Positions 44,007 to 52,648 of a DNA stretch of 64,000 nucleotides are shown piece after piece. Location: the NCBI RefSeq assembly GCF_019734885.1, contig NZ_JAAXCM010000023.1, positions 1 to 64,000 on the forward strand, read 5' to 3'. Numbering within the stretch: position 1 is the stretch's first letter; every line of letters starts with the position of its first letter. The notes under the pieces are model-generated. The model did no database searches. It was not told the DNA's origin and saw nothing but the letters and a program-made list of their open reading frames with translations. Both the position numbers and the translations under genes were made by a program. Origin of the DNA: Pseudocoprococcus catus (GTDB taxonomy: Bacteria > Bacillota > Clostridia > Lachnospirales > Lachnospiraceae).

Positions 44007-45803
44007 TTAGATTGCCCGTGTAGCCTCTTTTAACCATGCCTGTTCTTCTGCATTCAAATGCGGTCCGATAATCGCATAAATCTTCTGGTGGTAATCGTTC
44101 AGAAGCTGTTTCTCACGCGCTGTCATCAATGTCGGATCCACACCATCCAGATCAAAAGGCACAAGCGTCACTGTATCAAAATACATAAACTGACCGTATT
44201 CATTCTTCTCACCCTTCATGCAGACCATGAGATTTTCATGACGAATACCGAATTTGCCGGTCAGGTAAACGCCGGGCTCGTCAGATGTCAGCATTCCTTC
44301 CTCCAGAACACATCCTTCATTGCGGTTTGGCAGCATCTTCCATCTGAAGCCATTCGGACTCTCATGAACATTGAGCAAATAGCCTACGCCATGACCTGTA
44401 CCATGATTATAATCCATACCGATCTGCCACAGAGGTTCTCTGGCCAGATAATCCAGATTGTAGCCTTTGCATCCATGCAGGAATCTTGCCCCAGCCAGAT
44501 TCAGGTTGCCGCGAAGCACCAGTGTGAAGAATTTCTTCTCTTCATCCGTCAGTTCACCCAATACAAAAGTACGGGTAATGTCTGTTGTTCCTTCCATATA
44601 CTGGCCGCCTGTATCCATCAGAAGCAGTCCCTTCGGTGCCAGCTTGGCATCCGTTTCCGGTGTGGCAGAATAATGCACAATGGCACCATGCACACCATAT
44701 CCGCTGATCGGCTCAAAACTCGGTTCAAGATACCCTTCCTGCTCTTTGCGGAAGCTTTCCATCTTCTCCGCAGCACTGATCTCTGTCATCGGTATTTTGC
44801 CGATATTCTTCTTCAGCCAGTACATAAACTTTGTAAGGGCAATGCCATCTTTGATATGGGCCTGACGGATATTTTCAACCTCTACAGGGTTCTTGATGGC
44901 CTTCGGCAGCAATGTCAGATTCTGCTCATCTATCTTTTTCGCAGATTCAGGCATTCTCTCAAGAATTGCGTAATTCAAAGCAGAGCCGTCATAAATAACT
45001 GTCTGATTCTCTGTCAGCTTCGCAACATCCTCATAAATGTCATTGTATTCAAGGAATTCTACACCGGCCCTCTCCAGTGTTTTTCTGTCCTCATCTTTAA
45101 AATCATCTGCATTCGTGTAAAGTCTCAGACTGTCTGCACTCATCATCAGATAAGCCAGAACAACCGGATTGTCCTGTACGTCATTGCCCCTGAAATTCAA
45201 AAGCCATGCAATATCATCCAGGGAAGTCAGCACAAACCAGTCCGCTTTCTTCTCTGCCATCGCCTGACGAATGATGGCAATTCTGTCCTCTCTTGACTGT
45301 CCTGCATAAGCAATATCCAACAGCCATGCAGGCTCCGCAGACAATTCCGGACGCTCAGTCCAGATTTCATTCACCAAATCATACCGGCCATTGACGGATG
45401 CACCTTTTTCGCTTAACTTACGAACATATTCCTGACCGTTTCTGGCATTAACGGTTCTTCCGTCAAAACCAAGGCTCTGTCCTTCTCCAATGTGTGACAC
45501 GATATATTCTTCAATAGTCGGTACACCTTCATTGCCCATCTTGAACAATTCAATCCCTGTATCCACAAGCTGCGCCTCTGCCTGAAGAAAATATCTTCCG
45601 TCCGTCCAAAGTCCTGCAAAATCCCTGGTCACAAGGACTGTACCCGCCGAACCTGTAAAACCGGAAATAAAAGCACGGCACTTGAAATGCTCTCCTACAT
45701 ATTCGGAACCATGAAAATCTTCTGAACCGATCAGGTACATATCCATTTTATAATCAGCCATCTTCTCTCTGAGGGCTGCCAATCTTTCTCTTACTGTTAT
45801 CAT
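44007..45803 (-). CDS. Xaa-Pro aminopeptidase (M24B, aminopeptidase P family)
   Basis: The 598-residue enzyme has two creatinase-like N-terminal domains (FHGSEYVGEHFKCRAFISGFTGSAGTVLV; a second from about residue 165 containing WFVLTSLDDIAWLLNFRG) and a C-terminal pita-bread metallopeptidase. Its metal ligands are in LLLMDTGGQYMEGTTDITRT (two Asp), HGTGHGVGYLLNVHE (His), MLTSDEPGVYL (Glu) and FGIRHENLMV (Glu). It removes N-terminal residues before proline in the cytoplasm. The length matches the longer, three-domain PepP-like group. It stands alone. Confidence 0.94.
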   Translation of the reverse strand: MITVRERLAALREKMADYKMDMYLIGSEDFHGSEYVGEHFKCRAFISGFTGSAGTVLVTRDFAGLWTDGRYFLQAEAQLVDTGIELFKMGNEGVPTIEEYIVSHIGEGQSLGFDGRTVNARNGQEYVRKLSEKGASVNGRYDLVNEIWTERPELSAEPAWLLDIAYAGQSREDRIAIIRQAMAEKKADWFVLTSLDDIAWLLNFRGNDVQDNPVVLAYLMMSADSLRLYTNADDFKDEDRKTLERAGVEFLEYNDIYEDVAKLTENQTVIYDGSALNYAILERMPESAKKIDEQNLTLLPKAIKNPVEVENIRQAHIKDGIALTKFMYWLKKNIGKIPMTEISAAEKMESFRKEQEGYLEPSFEPISGYGVHGAIVHYSATPETDAKLAPKGLLLMDTGGQYMEGTTDITRTFVLGELTDEEKKFFTLVLRGNLNLAGARFLHGCKGYNLDYLAREPLWQIGMDYNHGTGHGVGYLLNVHESPNGFRWKMLPNRNEGCVLEEGMLTSDEPGVYLTGKFGIRHENLMVCMKGEKNEYGQFMYFDTVTLVPFDLDGVDPTLMTAREKQLLNDYHQKIYAIIGPHLNAEEQAWLKEATRAI

Positions 45804-45933
45804 TTTATCTGTTTCCTCACTTTGATGTCATTTTGACTGCATCCAACTTCACATCTTGTCATCAAATTATGGTACCAAATTTCAAAATGCTCTGCAACCA
45901 TGTTTTTATTCAAAATTGCTGTTCTGCTTTATC

Positions 45934-46653
45934 TTAAACTGCGATGGCTGCCTCAAGAGCCAGCTCTGCCATCTCTGCAAAAGCAGTCGCTCTGGTATCT
46001 GCATCCAGTTCTTCACCTGTTACCAGAGAATCAGAAATCGTCAGCAGGCAGGCTGCATTCTTGCCAAGAATCTCTGCATTGTGGAACAACGCAAAGGATT
46101 CCATCTCAACACAAAGCAGTCCTTCTACATCAACCATCTTGCGAAGTACATCATTGGCATCCGCTTCATGATAAAAAACATCACTGGAATGAATCGGACC
46201 TGAAACAAGCTTCTTATTCATCTTCAATGCTGTATCCTTGATCTGTCGATTCAGCTCTTCTGACGGATACTGCCAGTTCTTCATATCCAGGCTCTGTGCC
46301 TGTCCATAAGTGGATTCACTCCAAACAGCATCTGCCAGCACCACATCCAGTACCTTCAGCTTGTCTGTATAGGCTCCTGCGGAACCGATACGGATAATAT
46401 TCTCCACATCATAAAATTTATATAATTCATAAGAATAAATACCGATGGACGGCATTCCCATTCCGGAAGCCATCACAGATACTGTTGCACCTTTATATTG
46501 ACCTGTATAACAATACACGTTGCGGACATCACTGACAAGCTGAACATCTGTCAGATACGTCTCAGCAATCCACTTTGCTCTCAGTGGGTCTCCCGGCATC
46601 AGAACAGTCTTTGCAATTTCACCATTTGCAGCGCGATTATGCGGTGTTGCCAT
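45934..46653 (-). CDS. deoD: Purine nucleoside phosphorylase DeoD-type
   Basis: The 239-residue enzyme starts at ATG 46653 behind GGAGGTATT. It has the signatures VLMPGDPLRAKWIAETYL, GMGMPSIGIYSYELYKFYDVENIIRIGSAGAY and VEMESFALFHNAE with the purine-binding Glu. It cleaves purine nucleosides with phosphate to base and ribose-1-phosphate, mainly hexameric and adenosine-tolerant. The rest of the deo pathway is not nearby. Confidence 0.96.
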   Translation of the reverse strand: MATPHNRAANGEIAKTVLMPGDPLRAKWIAETYLTDVQLVSDVRNVYCYTGQYKGATVSVMASGMGMPSIGIYSYELYKFYDVENIIRIGSAGAYTDKLKVLDVVLADAVWSESTYGQAQSLDMKNWQYPSEELNRQIKDTALKMNKKLVSGPIHSSDVFYHEADANDVLRKMVDVEGLLCVEMESFALFHNAEILGKNAACLLTISDSLVTGEELDADTRATAFAEMAELALEAAIAV

Positions 46654-47013
46654 ACTCAAATACCTCCAAAACAATTTTCCTTAATCATACCACATTTTAC
46701 TGGTAAAATCTATAAGCAGCATGCAGCCATCATTATCTCTAAATGAAATCCTTACACAGTTGTTCATACAGGCCGCTCCCGCTGTCCAGCCTTGGCAGCA
46801 GTACATAAGGTGCATGCGAATTATTTTTCACAGCACATTGAACTTTCTCAATTTTTCTTTTTCAGCTAAAACAATGACGCCATTTTATGATATAGTATTA
46901 CTGCTATCATTTTAAGTTCGTACACTTTGATGAAGATATGCACTGTACCATTCAAAGCAGGTGCAGTGCATATCTTCTCAAATAACAAAAATTTGGAAGG
47001 AGAAATGATTATC
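46654..47013 (+). other. Intergenic region between deoD and the RluA-type gene, with a strong 5'-leader hairpin
   Basis: This 360-base divergent region holds no convincing gene. At 46932-46977 a 14-bp perfect stem (GAAGATATGCACTG/CAGTGCATATCTTC) with an 18-base loop lies in the leader of the downstream gene. CTTTGA (46925-46930), just before the stem, is complementary to TCAAAG in the loop (46952-46957), so a pseudoknot or alternative pairing is possible. No T-run follows, so it is not a simple terminator. It may be a regulatory leader or a transcript-stabilising structure. Confidence 0.6.
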
Positions 47014-47940
47014 ATGCGGCAGCTTTCATATATCATTGAACCGGAGGCAGAGGGCCTGTCTGTAAATGCCTATGCCCGCAATATAGCCGGTCTGTCCCGG
47101 GCTTTTCTGCGTTCGGTGAAGTTTCGTGAGAACGGCATTCTGATTAATGGCCAGCGTGTGACCACACGGGGTGTGCTTCACACAGGGGACTGCCTTGTTT
47201 TTAATATGCCCAACGACCGTACTCAGAAGATTGTACCGGCTGAGGGTCCTGTATCGATCGCTTTTGAAAATGAAGATATCGTGCTTGTAAACAAGCCCTC
47301 AGGACTGGTGATCCACCCTTGTCACGGGCACTATTCGGATACGCTGCTCAGTTATCTGGCCTGGCATTACCGGCTGCTGCCGGAGCAGCCGCTGCTTTGT
47401 CCCATCGGTCGTCTGGATAAGGATACCAGCGGTCTGATTCTTGTGGCAAAGAATAAATATGCCGCCCAGCAGCTGGAAGGGCAGCGAGCCAGCCATACCC
47501 TCTCCCGGGTTTACCTGGCTCTGACAGAGGGTCACTGGAGCAATCAGTCCAAATCAGGTCTGATTGACCGTCCCATTGAGAAAGTCCCGGATTGTTTTAA
47601 CCGTTATCAGGTTTCAGATACCGGACGTCCTTCAAGAACAGAATATGAAGTTTTATCTGAATTTTCCCACGAAGGAACACCTTTCTCTCTTGTCCGTTTA
47701 AAGCTTCAGACCGGTCGCACACACCAGATCCGTGTCCACATGGCAAGTCTCTCCCATCCACTGTTGGGGGATTCCATTTACGGACATGCCGGATTTCTTG
47801 GATTTAACCGGGCAGCTCTTCATAGTTTCGAAATCACCTGTCAGCTTCCGGGATGTCAGGAAGCCACTGTTTTTTCCAGTGGAATGCCGATTGATTTCCA
47901 AAAACTTATCGCCCATTCCTCATCCATCCCCTATCTATAA
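47014..47940 (+). CDS. RluA-family pseudouridine synthase
   Basis: The 308-residue protein starts at ATG 47014, behind AAGGAG; upstream ATGs in the frame would include a hairpin leader. An S4-like N-terminal part (LSRAFLRSVKFRENGILINGQRV) precedes the catalytic domain, with the active-site aspartate in IGRLDKDTSGLILVAKN and the KLQTGRTHQIRVHMASLSHPL motif. It isomerises uridine to pseudouridine in rRNA or tRNA; the exact site cannot be predicted. It lies in opposite orientation to its neighbours and has its own hairpin leader. Confidence 0.93.
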   Translation: MRQLSYIIEPEAEGLSVNAYARNIAGLSRAFLRSVKFRENGILINGQRVTTRGVLHTGDCLVFNMPNDRTQKIVPAEGPVSIAFENEDIVLVNKPSGLVIHPCHGHYSDTLLSYLAWHYRLLPEQPLLCPIGRLDKDTSGLILVAKNKYAAQQLEGQRASHTLSRVYLALTEGHWSNQSKSGLIDRPIEKVPDCFNRYQVSDTGRPSRTEYEVLSEFSHEGTPFSLVRLKLQTGRTHQIRVHMASLSHPLLGDSIYGHAGFLGFNRAALHSFEITCQLPGCQEATVFSSGMPIDFQKLIAHSSSIPYL

Positions 47941-47948
47941 CAACAAAA

Positions 47949-47985
47949 CTCCGGATTCCCACCACATACAAGTGCGAATCCGGAG
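47949..47985 (+). other. Hairpin after the RluA-type gene
   Basis: CTCCGGATTC and GAATCCGGAG form a 10-bp stem with a 17-base loop, 9 bases after the stop. No T-run follows, so it is a weak or Rho-assisted terminator or a 3'-protective hairpin. Confidence 0.55.
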
Positions 47986-48003
47986 ACTGCTTCCATCATC
48001 AAT

Positions 48004-48161
48004 ATTAATTTGTAACTGTTCAGAGCCAAGCAAAATTTCAAAAAACAGGTATAAAATGCTTGTATTTTTAAGACTGTTTTTGAAATTTTATTTGGCGGAT
48101 ACGCCACACCGACGAAATGCGTAGCATTTTGGATGTTAGCTCTGAACAGTTACATTAATTT
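48004..48161. mobile_element. MITE copy 1, 142 bp with 8-bp target duplication
   Basis: The element spans 48012-48153. Its ends are GTAACTGTTCAGAGCCAA and TTAGCTCTGAACAGTTAC, an 18-bp inverted repeat with one mismatch. ATTAATTT flanks both sides (48004-48011 and 48154-48161), a perfect 8-bp target duplication. Inside are more inverted repeats: AAAATTTCAAAAA.CAG with CTG.TTTTTGAAATTTT, TGGCG/CGCCA and AAATGC/GCATTT. No coding capacity is present. Ends beginning GTAA and an 8-bp duplication match the IS66 family; parentage is inferred. A near-identical copy lies at 63135-63276. It lies between the RluA-type gene and the 3' end of a GntP permease gene. Confidence 0.88.
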
Positions 48162-48178
48162 CAGAAATTTTCTTAATT

Positions 48179-49495
48179 TTATAAGCCCAACTGTGCAAGT
48201 AAAATGAATACACCACAGCAGATGAATGGGATGAAGATCTGTGTAACAGCGATATCCCAGTATGCTTCCTTATGTGTCAGTTTACAGATACCAAGCAGTG
48301 TAATCTGAGCGCCCTGATGAGGCAGAGTATCAAGTGTACCAGCTGCAATTGCTGCAATTCTATGTACATATGGAAGTGATACACCCATCTGAAGATATGT
48401 ATCTTTCAATGCATTGAAGGCAACACCCATACCACCTGAAGCGGAACCGCAGGCACCGGCACAGATAGCAACTGTAATCATAACGAATACAAGCGGCTGC
48501 ATGGACATATTCTTCAGTGCTGTTACCAGGTCATTGAAGCCCTGTGTATTCTGAACAACACCACCGAAACCAACAACGATAGCTGTATTCAGGATAGCAA
48601 CACCTGAATCTGCTGCACCTTTGTTGAAAACGCCAATCCATGCATTAACACCCTTAATTCTCTTAAACATCAGGATTGTTGCCAGTGCTACACCTGCAAA
48701 TACAGATGTCTCAACAGGGAATGGGTGCATTGGATTGTTGAATAAAACAAGGATTAAAATAATTGGAAGAATTGCTACGATCACATTCGGAAGATCTTTT
48801 TCTTCGTCAGGATTTGGTAATTCTTCAGGTGACAACTGATATTTCAAAGATGGATCGTCAAATACAATACCTTTCTTTGTAAAGCTTCTTGCTCTGACTT
48901 CCAACCATACAAAGATTAACGCAAACATAACGATTGCTGTAATCAATGATGGTACAAAAGCTGCTGTTGATGGTGTACCAAGACTATCCATAGCGATAAC
49001 GTTCTGGATGGATGGTGAACCAGGCGCTGACATGGACCATGTCCAGCATCCGGCTGAAATAGCAGCAGGAATCAATCTTCTTGTCAGGTTGCCTTCTTTG
49101 AAAAGGTTCAGGGCGATTGGGTAGATAACGAAGAATACAACGAAACCACTGACACCACCGAAAGTAAGGATACCTGTGATACACATGATAATTGGTGCAA
49201 CAAATTTGCCGTGGCAAAGTCCTGCGATGGCTCTTGCAATAGATTCTGCGGCACCTGTATACTGATAAACCGCACCAAAAAGAGCACCAACAAAGAATGT
49301 TAAGAAATATTTGGTAATATAATCTGTTGCTGCCGGCATGAAAAGTCCTTTCAGACTATCAAGAATCGGCAAACCGGAACACAAAATAACAAAAATGGTA
49401 ACAAGGGGAGCCAGAATCAGTGCACTCATCTGCTTAAAAGCAAGTACACCGAAAAGGGCAATTGCAATAACTAATACTAAAATATGAATGTTCAT
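48179..49495 (-). CDS. GntP-family permease (gluconate/carboxylate symporter type)
   Basis: The 438-residue polytopic protein has about 12-14 helices, opening MNIHILVLVIAIALFGVLAF. The family pattern is present: a FFVGALFGAVYQYTGAAESIA segment, GGVSGFVVFFVIYP, and near the C-terminus SASGGMGVAF and HRIAAIAAGTLDTLPHQGAQ. GntP proteins import sugar acids or other organic acids, often by proton symport; the substrate is not known. The C-terminal half is closely similar to the permease cut by the right window edge. It follows the crotonase on the same strand after 140 bases and is followed by a MITE. Confidence 0.88.
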   Translation of the reverse strand: MNIHILVLVIAIALFGVLAFKQMSALILAPLVTIFVILCSGLPILDSLKGLFMPAATDYITKYFLTFFVGALFGAVYQYTGAAESIARAIAGLCHGKFVAPIIMCITGILTFGGVSGFVVFFVIYPIALNLFKEGNLTRRLIPAAISAGCWTWSMSAPGSPSIQNVIAMDSLGTPSTAAFVPSLITAIVMFALIFVWLEVRARSFTKKGIVFDDPSLKYQLSPEELPNPDEEKDLPNVIVAILPIILILVLFNNPMHPFPVETSVFAGVALATILMFKRIKGVNAWIGVFNKGAADSGVAILNTAIVVGFGGVVQNTQGFNDLVTALKNMSMQPLVFVMITVAICAGACGSASGGMGVAFNALKDTYLQMGVSLPYVHRIAAIAAGTLDTLPHQGAQITLLGICKLTHKEAYWDIAVTQIFIPFICCGVFILLAQLGL

Positions 49496-49636
49496 ACTCT
49501 CTCCTAAATAACACGCAACATAAACATTATGTTAAATAATAAACAACTCTCTTTTCTAAATGAGGCGAAATACAACCCGTGCATTTCGCCCCGAAAATGT
49601 CAAACCGTCTCTTCAATTAAACTCAGATCAATCCAA

Positions 49637-50413
49637 TTAGAAATCTGTCAGGTTTGCTTTACGTTTTTCAAGGAATGCTGTCATGCCTTCCTTCTTATCA
49701 TCTGTTGAGAATGATAAGCCGAACAGATTTGCTTCAAGTGTAAGACCACTTGCAAGATCTGTATCCATACCTGTGTTGATAGCCTGTTTAGCAAGAGATA
49801 CAGCATAGCTGCCCTTGGACATGATCTTCTTAGCCATTGCTTTACATGTATCAAGCAATTCTTCCTGAGGAACAACCTTGTTGGCAAGACCGATTCTGTA
49901 AGCTTCCTGAGCATCAATCTGATCACATGTGAAGATCAGTTCTTTTGCACGGCCCTTACCTACCAGACGAGGCAGACGCTGTGTACCGCCGAATCCCGGA
50001 AGAATACCAAGACCTGTTTCAGGCTGGCCAAACTTAGCATTGTCAGATGCTACACGAATGTCGCATGCCATAGAAATCTCGCAGCCACCGCCGAGAGCGT
50101 ATCCGTTAACTGCTGCGATTGTAACCTGAGGCATTGTTTCAAGCTTTAAGAAAGCTTCTTTAGCAAGAAGACCCATCTTTCTTCCTTCAGCAGGTGTTGC
50201 ATTGACCATCTCAGAAATATCTGCGCCTGCAACAAAAGCTTTTGTGCCTGAACCTGTCAGAATAACAACTCTAATATCTTTGCGTTCTGCAATTTCACCA
50301 AAACACTGGTCAAGTTCTGCAAGTGTCTCACTATTCAATGCATTCAGTGACTTTGGTCTGTTAATTGTTACTACTGCTACCTCATTTTCGACTTCCATTA
50401 ATAAATTGTTCAT
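49637..50413 (-). CDS. Enoyl-CoA hydratase/crotonase family protein
   Basis: The 258-residue protein starts behind TAGGAGG. It has the crotonase oxyanion motifs FVAGADISEM and ALGGGCEISMACD, the catalytic Glu pair in that segment and in QPETGLGILPGFGGTQRL, and AKELIFTCDQIDAQEAY. Likely a 3-hydroxybutyryl-CoA dehydratase (crotonase) of butyrate formation, but a different acyl-CoA substrate is possible, as no other butyrate genes are here. It has its own promoter and is divergent from a MarR regulator; the permease follows downstream. Confidence 0.9.
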   Translation of the reverse strand: MNNLLMEVENEVAVVTINRPKSLNALNSETLAELDQCFGEIAERKDIRVVILTGSGTKAFVAGADISEMVNATPAEGRKMGLLAKEAFLKLETMPQVTIAAVNGYALGGGCEISMACDIRVASDNAKFGQPETGLGILPGFGGTQRLPRLVGKGRAKELIFTCDQIDAQEAYRIGLANKVVPQEELLDTCKAMAKKIMSKGSYAVSLAKQAINTGMDTDLASGLTLEANLFGLSFSTDDKKEGMTAFLEKRKANLTDF

Positions 50414-50460
50414 AAAGCATCCTCCTAAACTTATGATACATAATTAATTATTTACGCAAG

Positions 50461-50525
50461 CAATTATTGGTACACTAATTGTTTGTGTATGCATTTATTA
50501 TACTCTTAACAATTGAATTTGTCTA
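50461..50525 (-). promoter_or_regulatory. Promoter and palindromic site upstream of the crotonase gene
   Basis: On the minus strand TAGACA (50525-50520), a 17-base spacer and TATAAT (50502-50497) form a good promoter. Downstream of it, CAATTA-9-TAATTG (50461-50481) is a candidate operator in the leader, of the size MarR-type repressors bind. Confidence 0.55.
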
Positions 50526-50697
50526 TGCAATTTTAATTGATTTTGTCACAAAAATCGCAATTTATTTTTGTCTATATTGACGTTTTTTGAAGCTCATTGA
50601 ATAATTTTCCTCCATTTTTTTCAATTGGCATCATTTTTGTTATATACACTATTCCCTTAAATCATGCGTATATTCCAAATAAAAACCTTTATAAAAC

Positions 50698-50753
50698 TTG
50701 ACAATCATTCAAAAGACCTTTAAACTAACAAACAGTTCGTCTGTTAATTATTA
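50698..50753 (+). promoter_or_regulatory. Promoter of marR gene with overlapping palindrome
   Basis: TTGACA (50698-50703), a 17-base spacer and TAAACT (50721-50726) precede the gene. TAACAAACAG-4/5-CTGTTAATTA follows at about 50727-50750 with partial dyad symmetry, which fits an autoregulatory operator. The remainder of the 385-base divergent gap (50414-50798) is AT-rich with nothing else seen. Confidence 0.55.
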
Positions 50754-50798
50754 ACAGCCTAAACATATAGAATGTATTCAAAAAGAAGGGAGTTCCCT

Positions 50799-51221
50799 AT
50801 GGAATTAAATCAATGTATTAACTATCTGCTTACCACATCCCAGCACAGAGTCTTCCAGGAAGTCAGCAAACGCCTTGAAAATTATGATGTTACACCTGTG
50901 CAGTATGGTGTTCTTTACTGTCTCTGGAAAGGTGATAAGACGACACCTAAGGAAATTGCATCCGAATTGAAACTTGAAAATTCAACAATTTCAGGTATTC
51001 TTGACCGTATGGAGAAGAAGAATCTGTTAAAACGTCAGGTCAGCACAGAAGATCGCCGCTACATAGAAGTTGTTCTGACAGAAAAAGGGGCTTCCCTTGA
51101 GAAACCGGTTCTGGACACCATTGATCAGGCTAATCTGGATATCCTGGCTTCCATCCCGGAAGAAGAACAGCAGATTCTGAAGAAGAATCTCCGACTGCTG
51201 GCCGGACTGGAAGAGAATTAA
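50799..51221 (+). CDS. MarR-family transcriptional regulator
   Basis: The 140-residue protein starts at ATG 50799 behind GGGAG. It has the winged helix: VTPVQYGVLYCLWKGDKTTPKEIA, the recognition helix region LENSTISGILDRMEKKNLL and the wing KRQVSTEDRRYIEVVLTEKG, flanked by dimer helices. It is divergent from the crotonase-permease pair and probably represses it and itself, perhaps relieved by an acyl-CoA or organic acid; the effector is not known. A strong terminator follows. Confidence 0.92.
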   Translation: MELNQCINYLLTTSQHRVFQEVSKRLENYDVTPVQYGVLYCLWKGDKTTPKEIASELKLENSTISGILDRMEKKNLLKRQVSTEDRRYIEVVLTEKGASLEKPVLDTIDQANLDILASIPEEEQQILKKNLRLLAGLEEN

Positions 51222-51241
51222 AAATTTCAGTCATTATAAAA

Positions 51242-51290
51242 CCCGCTGTAAAACCTATATTTGAAGGTTTTACAGCGGGCTTTCTCTTTT
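51242..51290 (+). terminator. Intrinsic terminator after the marR gene
   Basis: CCCGCTGTAAAACC (51242-51255) and GGTTTTACAGCGGG (51266-51279) form a 14-bp perfect stem, followed by CTTTCTCTTTT. Confidence 0.9.
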
Positions 51291-51457
51291 GTAAACAGGA
51301 TTCCTCTTGTCATACAACTTAAGTAGACTGCTTACATTTTCTATTTTCATTTTCTTCCTTTATCTTCCGTTCTTTAATTTTTATCATCAGTATACAGATT
51401 TTAATTAAACTACTTGATATTTGACAACAAGATAATCGTCCGACTGCCATCATTCAA

Positions 51458-52480
51458 TCAGATTTTCTCAATCACAACCCCGTGGGCAATTCCCGGTACA
51501 CTCTGTCCTTCATTAAAGCTCACCGTTGACAACAATGCGCCTGTGGGTACAAATAGTATTCTCTGCCATTCTCCCCGATTTATTTTCGGCAGCAGATAGG
51601 CTGCCAGTGTTACTGCACTGCATCCGCAGCCGCTGCCTCCCGCATGGGTATCCTGGCTCTCCGGGTCAAAGATCAGCATACCGCAGTCCAAATGCCTGTC
51701 ACTGATATCATAGCCATGTTCAGCCACCAGTTTCAGAAGAATCTGCTGTCCCACTTTCCCCAAATCTCCGGTGATAATAGCATCATAATCTGTGGGCTGC
51801 CTGTTAAAATCCTTTAAATGCTGACAAATGGTATCACAGGCCGCCGGTGCCATGCAAGCCCCCATATTCATAGAATCTTTCACACCAAAATCAATGATGC
51901 GCCCGGGAGTTCCGCCAGTGATTTTCGCCATAGCTTTACCTTTTTTATCTTCTGCCGCCACGATCACGGCTCCACTACCTACAACGGTCCAGGTGGCGGA
52001 TAACGGTCTCTGATTGCCATAGGGCAAAGGAAAGCGGAACTGCTTTTCGGCTCCGGCAAAATGGCTCGAAGTCACTGTCAAAGCATAATTGCCCGCACCG
52101 CCGCACAGGGCCATGGATGCCAGAAGCAGGGATTCTCCAATGGTGGAACAGGCCCCATACACACCGAAAACCGGCCGTTCCAGCTCCATCAGTCCAAAAG
52201 ATGTAGCAATCAGCTGCCCCAACAGATCTCCGGCAAAAAGAAAATCCAGTTGTTCTTTGGATAAACCGGCCTTTTTAATCGCTTTCTCTGCCGCCATCAG
52301 CTGCATGGTACTCTCTGCCTGCTCCCATGTCTCCATGCCAAACTTCGGGTCTTTCTCCACATGGTCAAAATACTGCCCAAGAGGCCCCTGTCCCTCTTTC
52401 TCCCCTACAACAGAAGAAGCCGCCGGAATCACCGGCGGCTTCTCAAAAATCATTGAATTATTGCCAACTTTCTGAATCAT
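51458..52480 (-). CDS. spoVAD: Stage V sporulation protein AD
   Basis: The 340-residue thiolase-fold protein begins MIQKVGNNSMIFEKPPVI behind TGGAGG. The family features are clear: FAGDLLGQLIATS, VFGACSTIGESLLLAS (here VYGACST), TSSHFAGAEKQFRFPLPYG, GACMAPAACDTI and THAGGSGCGCSAV. It binds dipicolinic acid as part of the SpoVA complex and is active in the mother cell during DPA uptake into the forespore. It stands alone; spoVAE is at 39 kb and spoVAC is not in this window. Confidence 0.94.
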   Translation of the reverse strand: MIQKVGNNSMIFEKPPVIPAASSVVGEKEGQGPLGQYFDHVEKDPKFGMETWEQAESTMQLMAAEKAIKKAGLSKEQLDFLFAGDLLGQLIATSFGLMELERPVFGVYGACSTIGESLLLASMALCGGAGNYALTVTSSHFAGAEKQFRFPLPYGNQRPLSATWTVVGSGAVIVAAEDKKGKAMAKITGGTPGRIIDFGVKDSMNMGACMAPAACDTICQHLKDFNRQPTDYDAIITGDLGKVGQQILLKLVAEHGYDISDRHLDCGMLIFDPESQDTHAGGSGCGCSAVTLAAYLLPKINRGEWQRILFVPTGALLSTVSFNEGQSVPGIAHGVVIEKI

Positions 52481-52566
52481 ACATAAGCCTCCACGTAGAA
52501 TGTGTCTTTTGTATCAGTATGCTTCAAAAAGTAAATATTATTCCTGACAACAAACTCTGCCTGTAA

Positions 52567-52595
52567 TTGTAAAACCTCCACTGCTGTGGTATGAT
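52567..52595 (+). promoter_or_regulatory. Sigma-A promoter of the AAA/PD-(D/E)XK gene
   Basis: TTGTAA (52567-52572), a 17-base spacer and TATGAT (52590-52595) lie about 50 bases before the start codon. Confidence 0.6.
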
Positions 52596-52648
52596 AATTA
52601 CATTGAAACCATCATCGAATTCGATTATTTTTTCAGAAAGGAGCTGGC

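Noticed and set aside
44058-45296. 412-codon open frame on the plus strand
   Set aside because: It is antisense to aminopeptidase P, which has all metal ligands.
46721-46915. 64-codon open frame on the plus strand
   Set aside because: No ribosome site, no recognisable pattern, and it lies in a promoter region.
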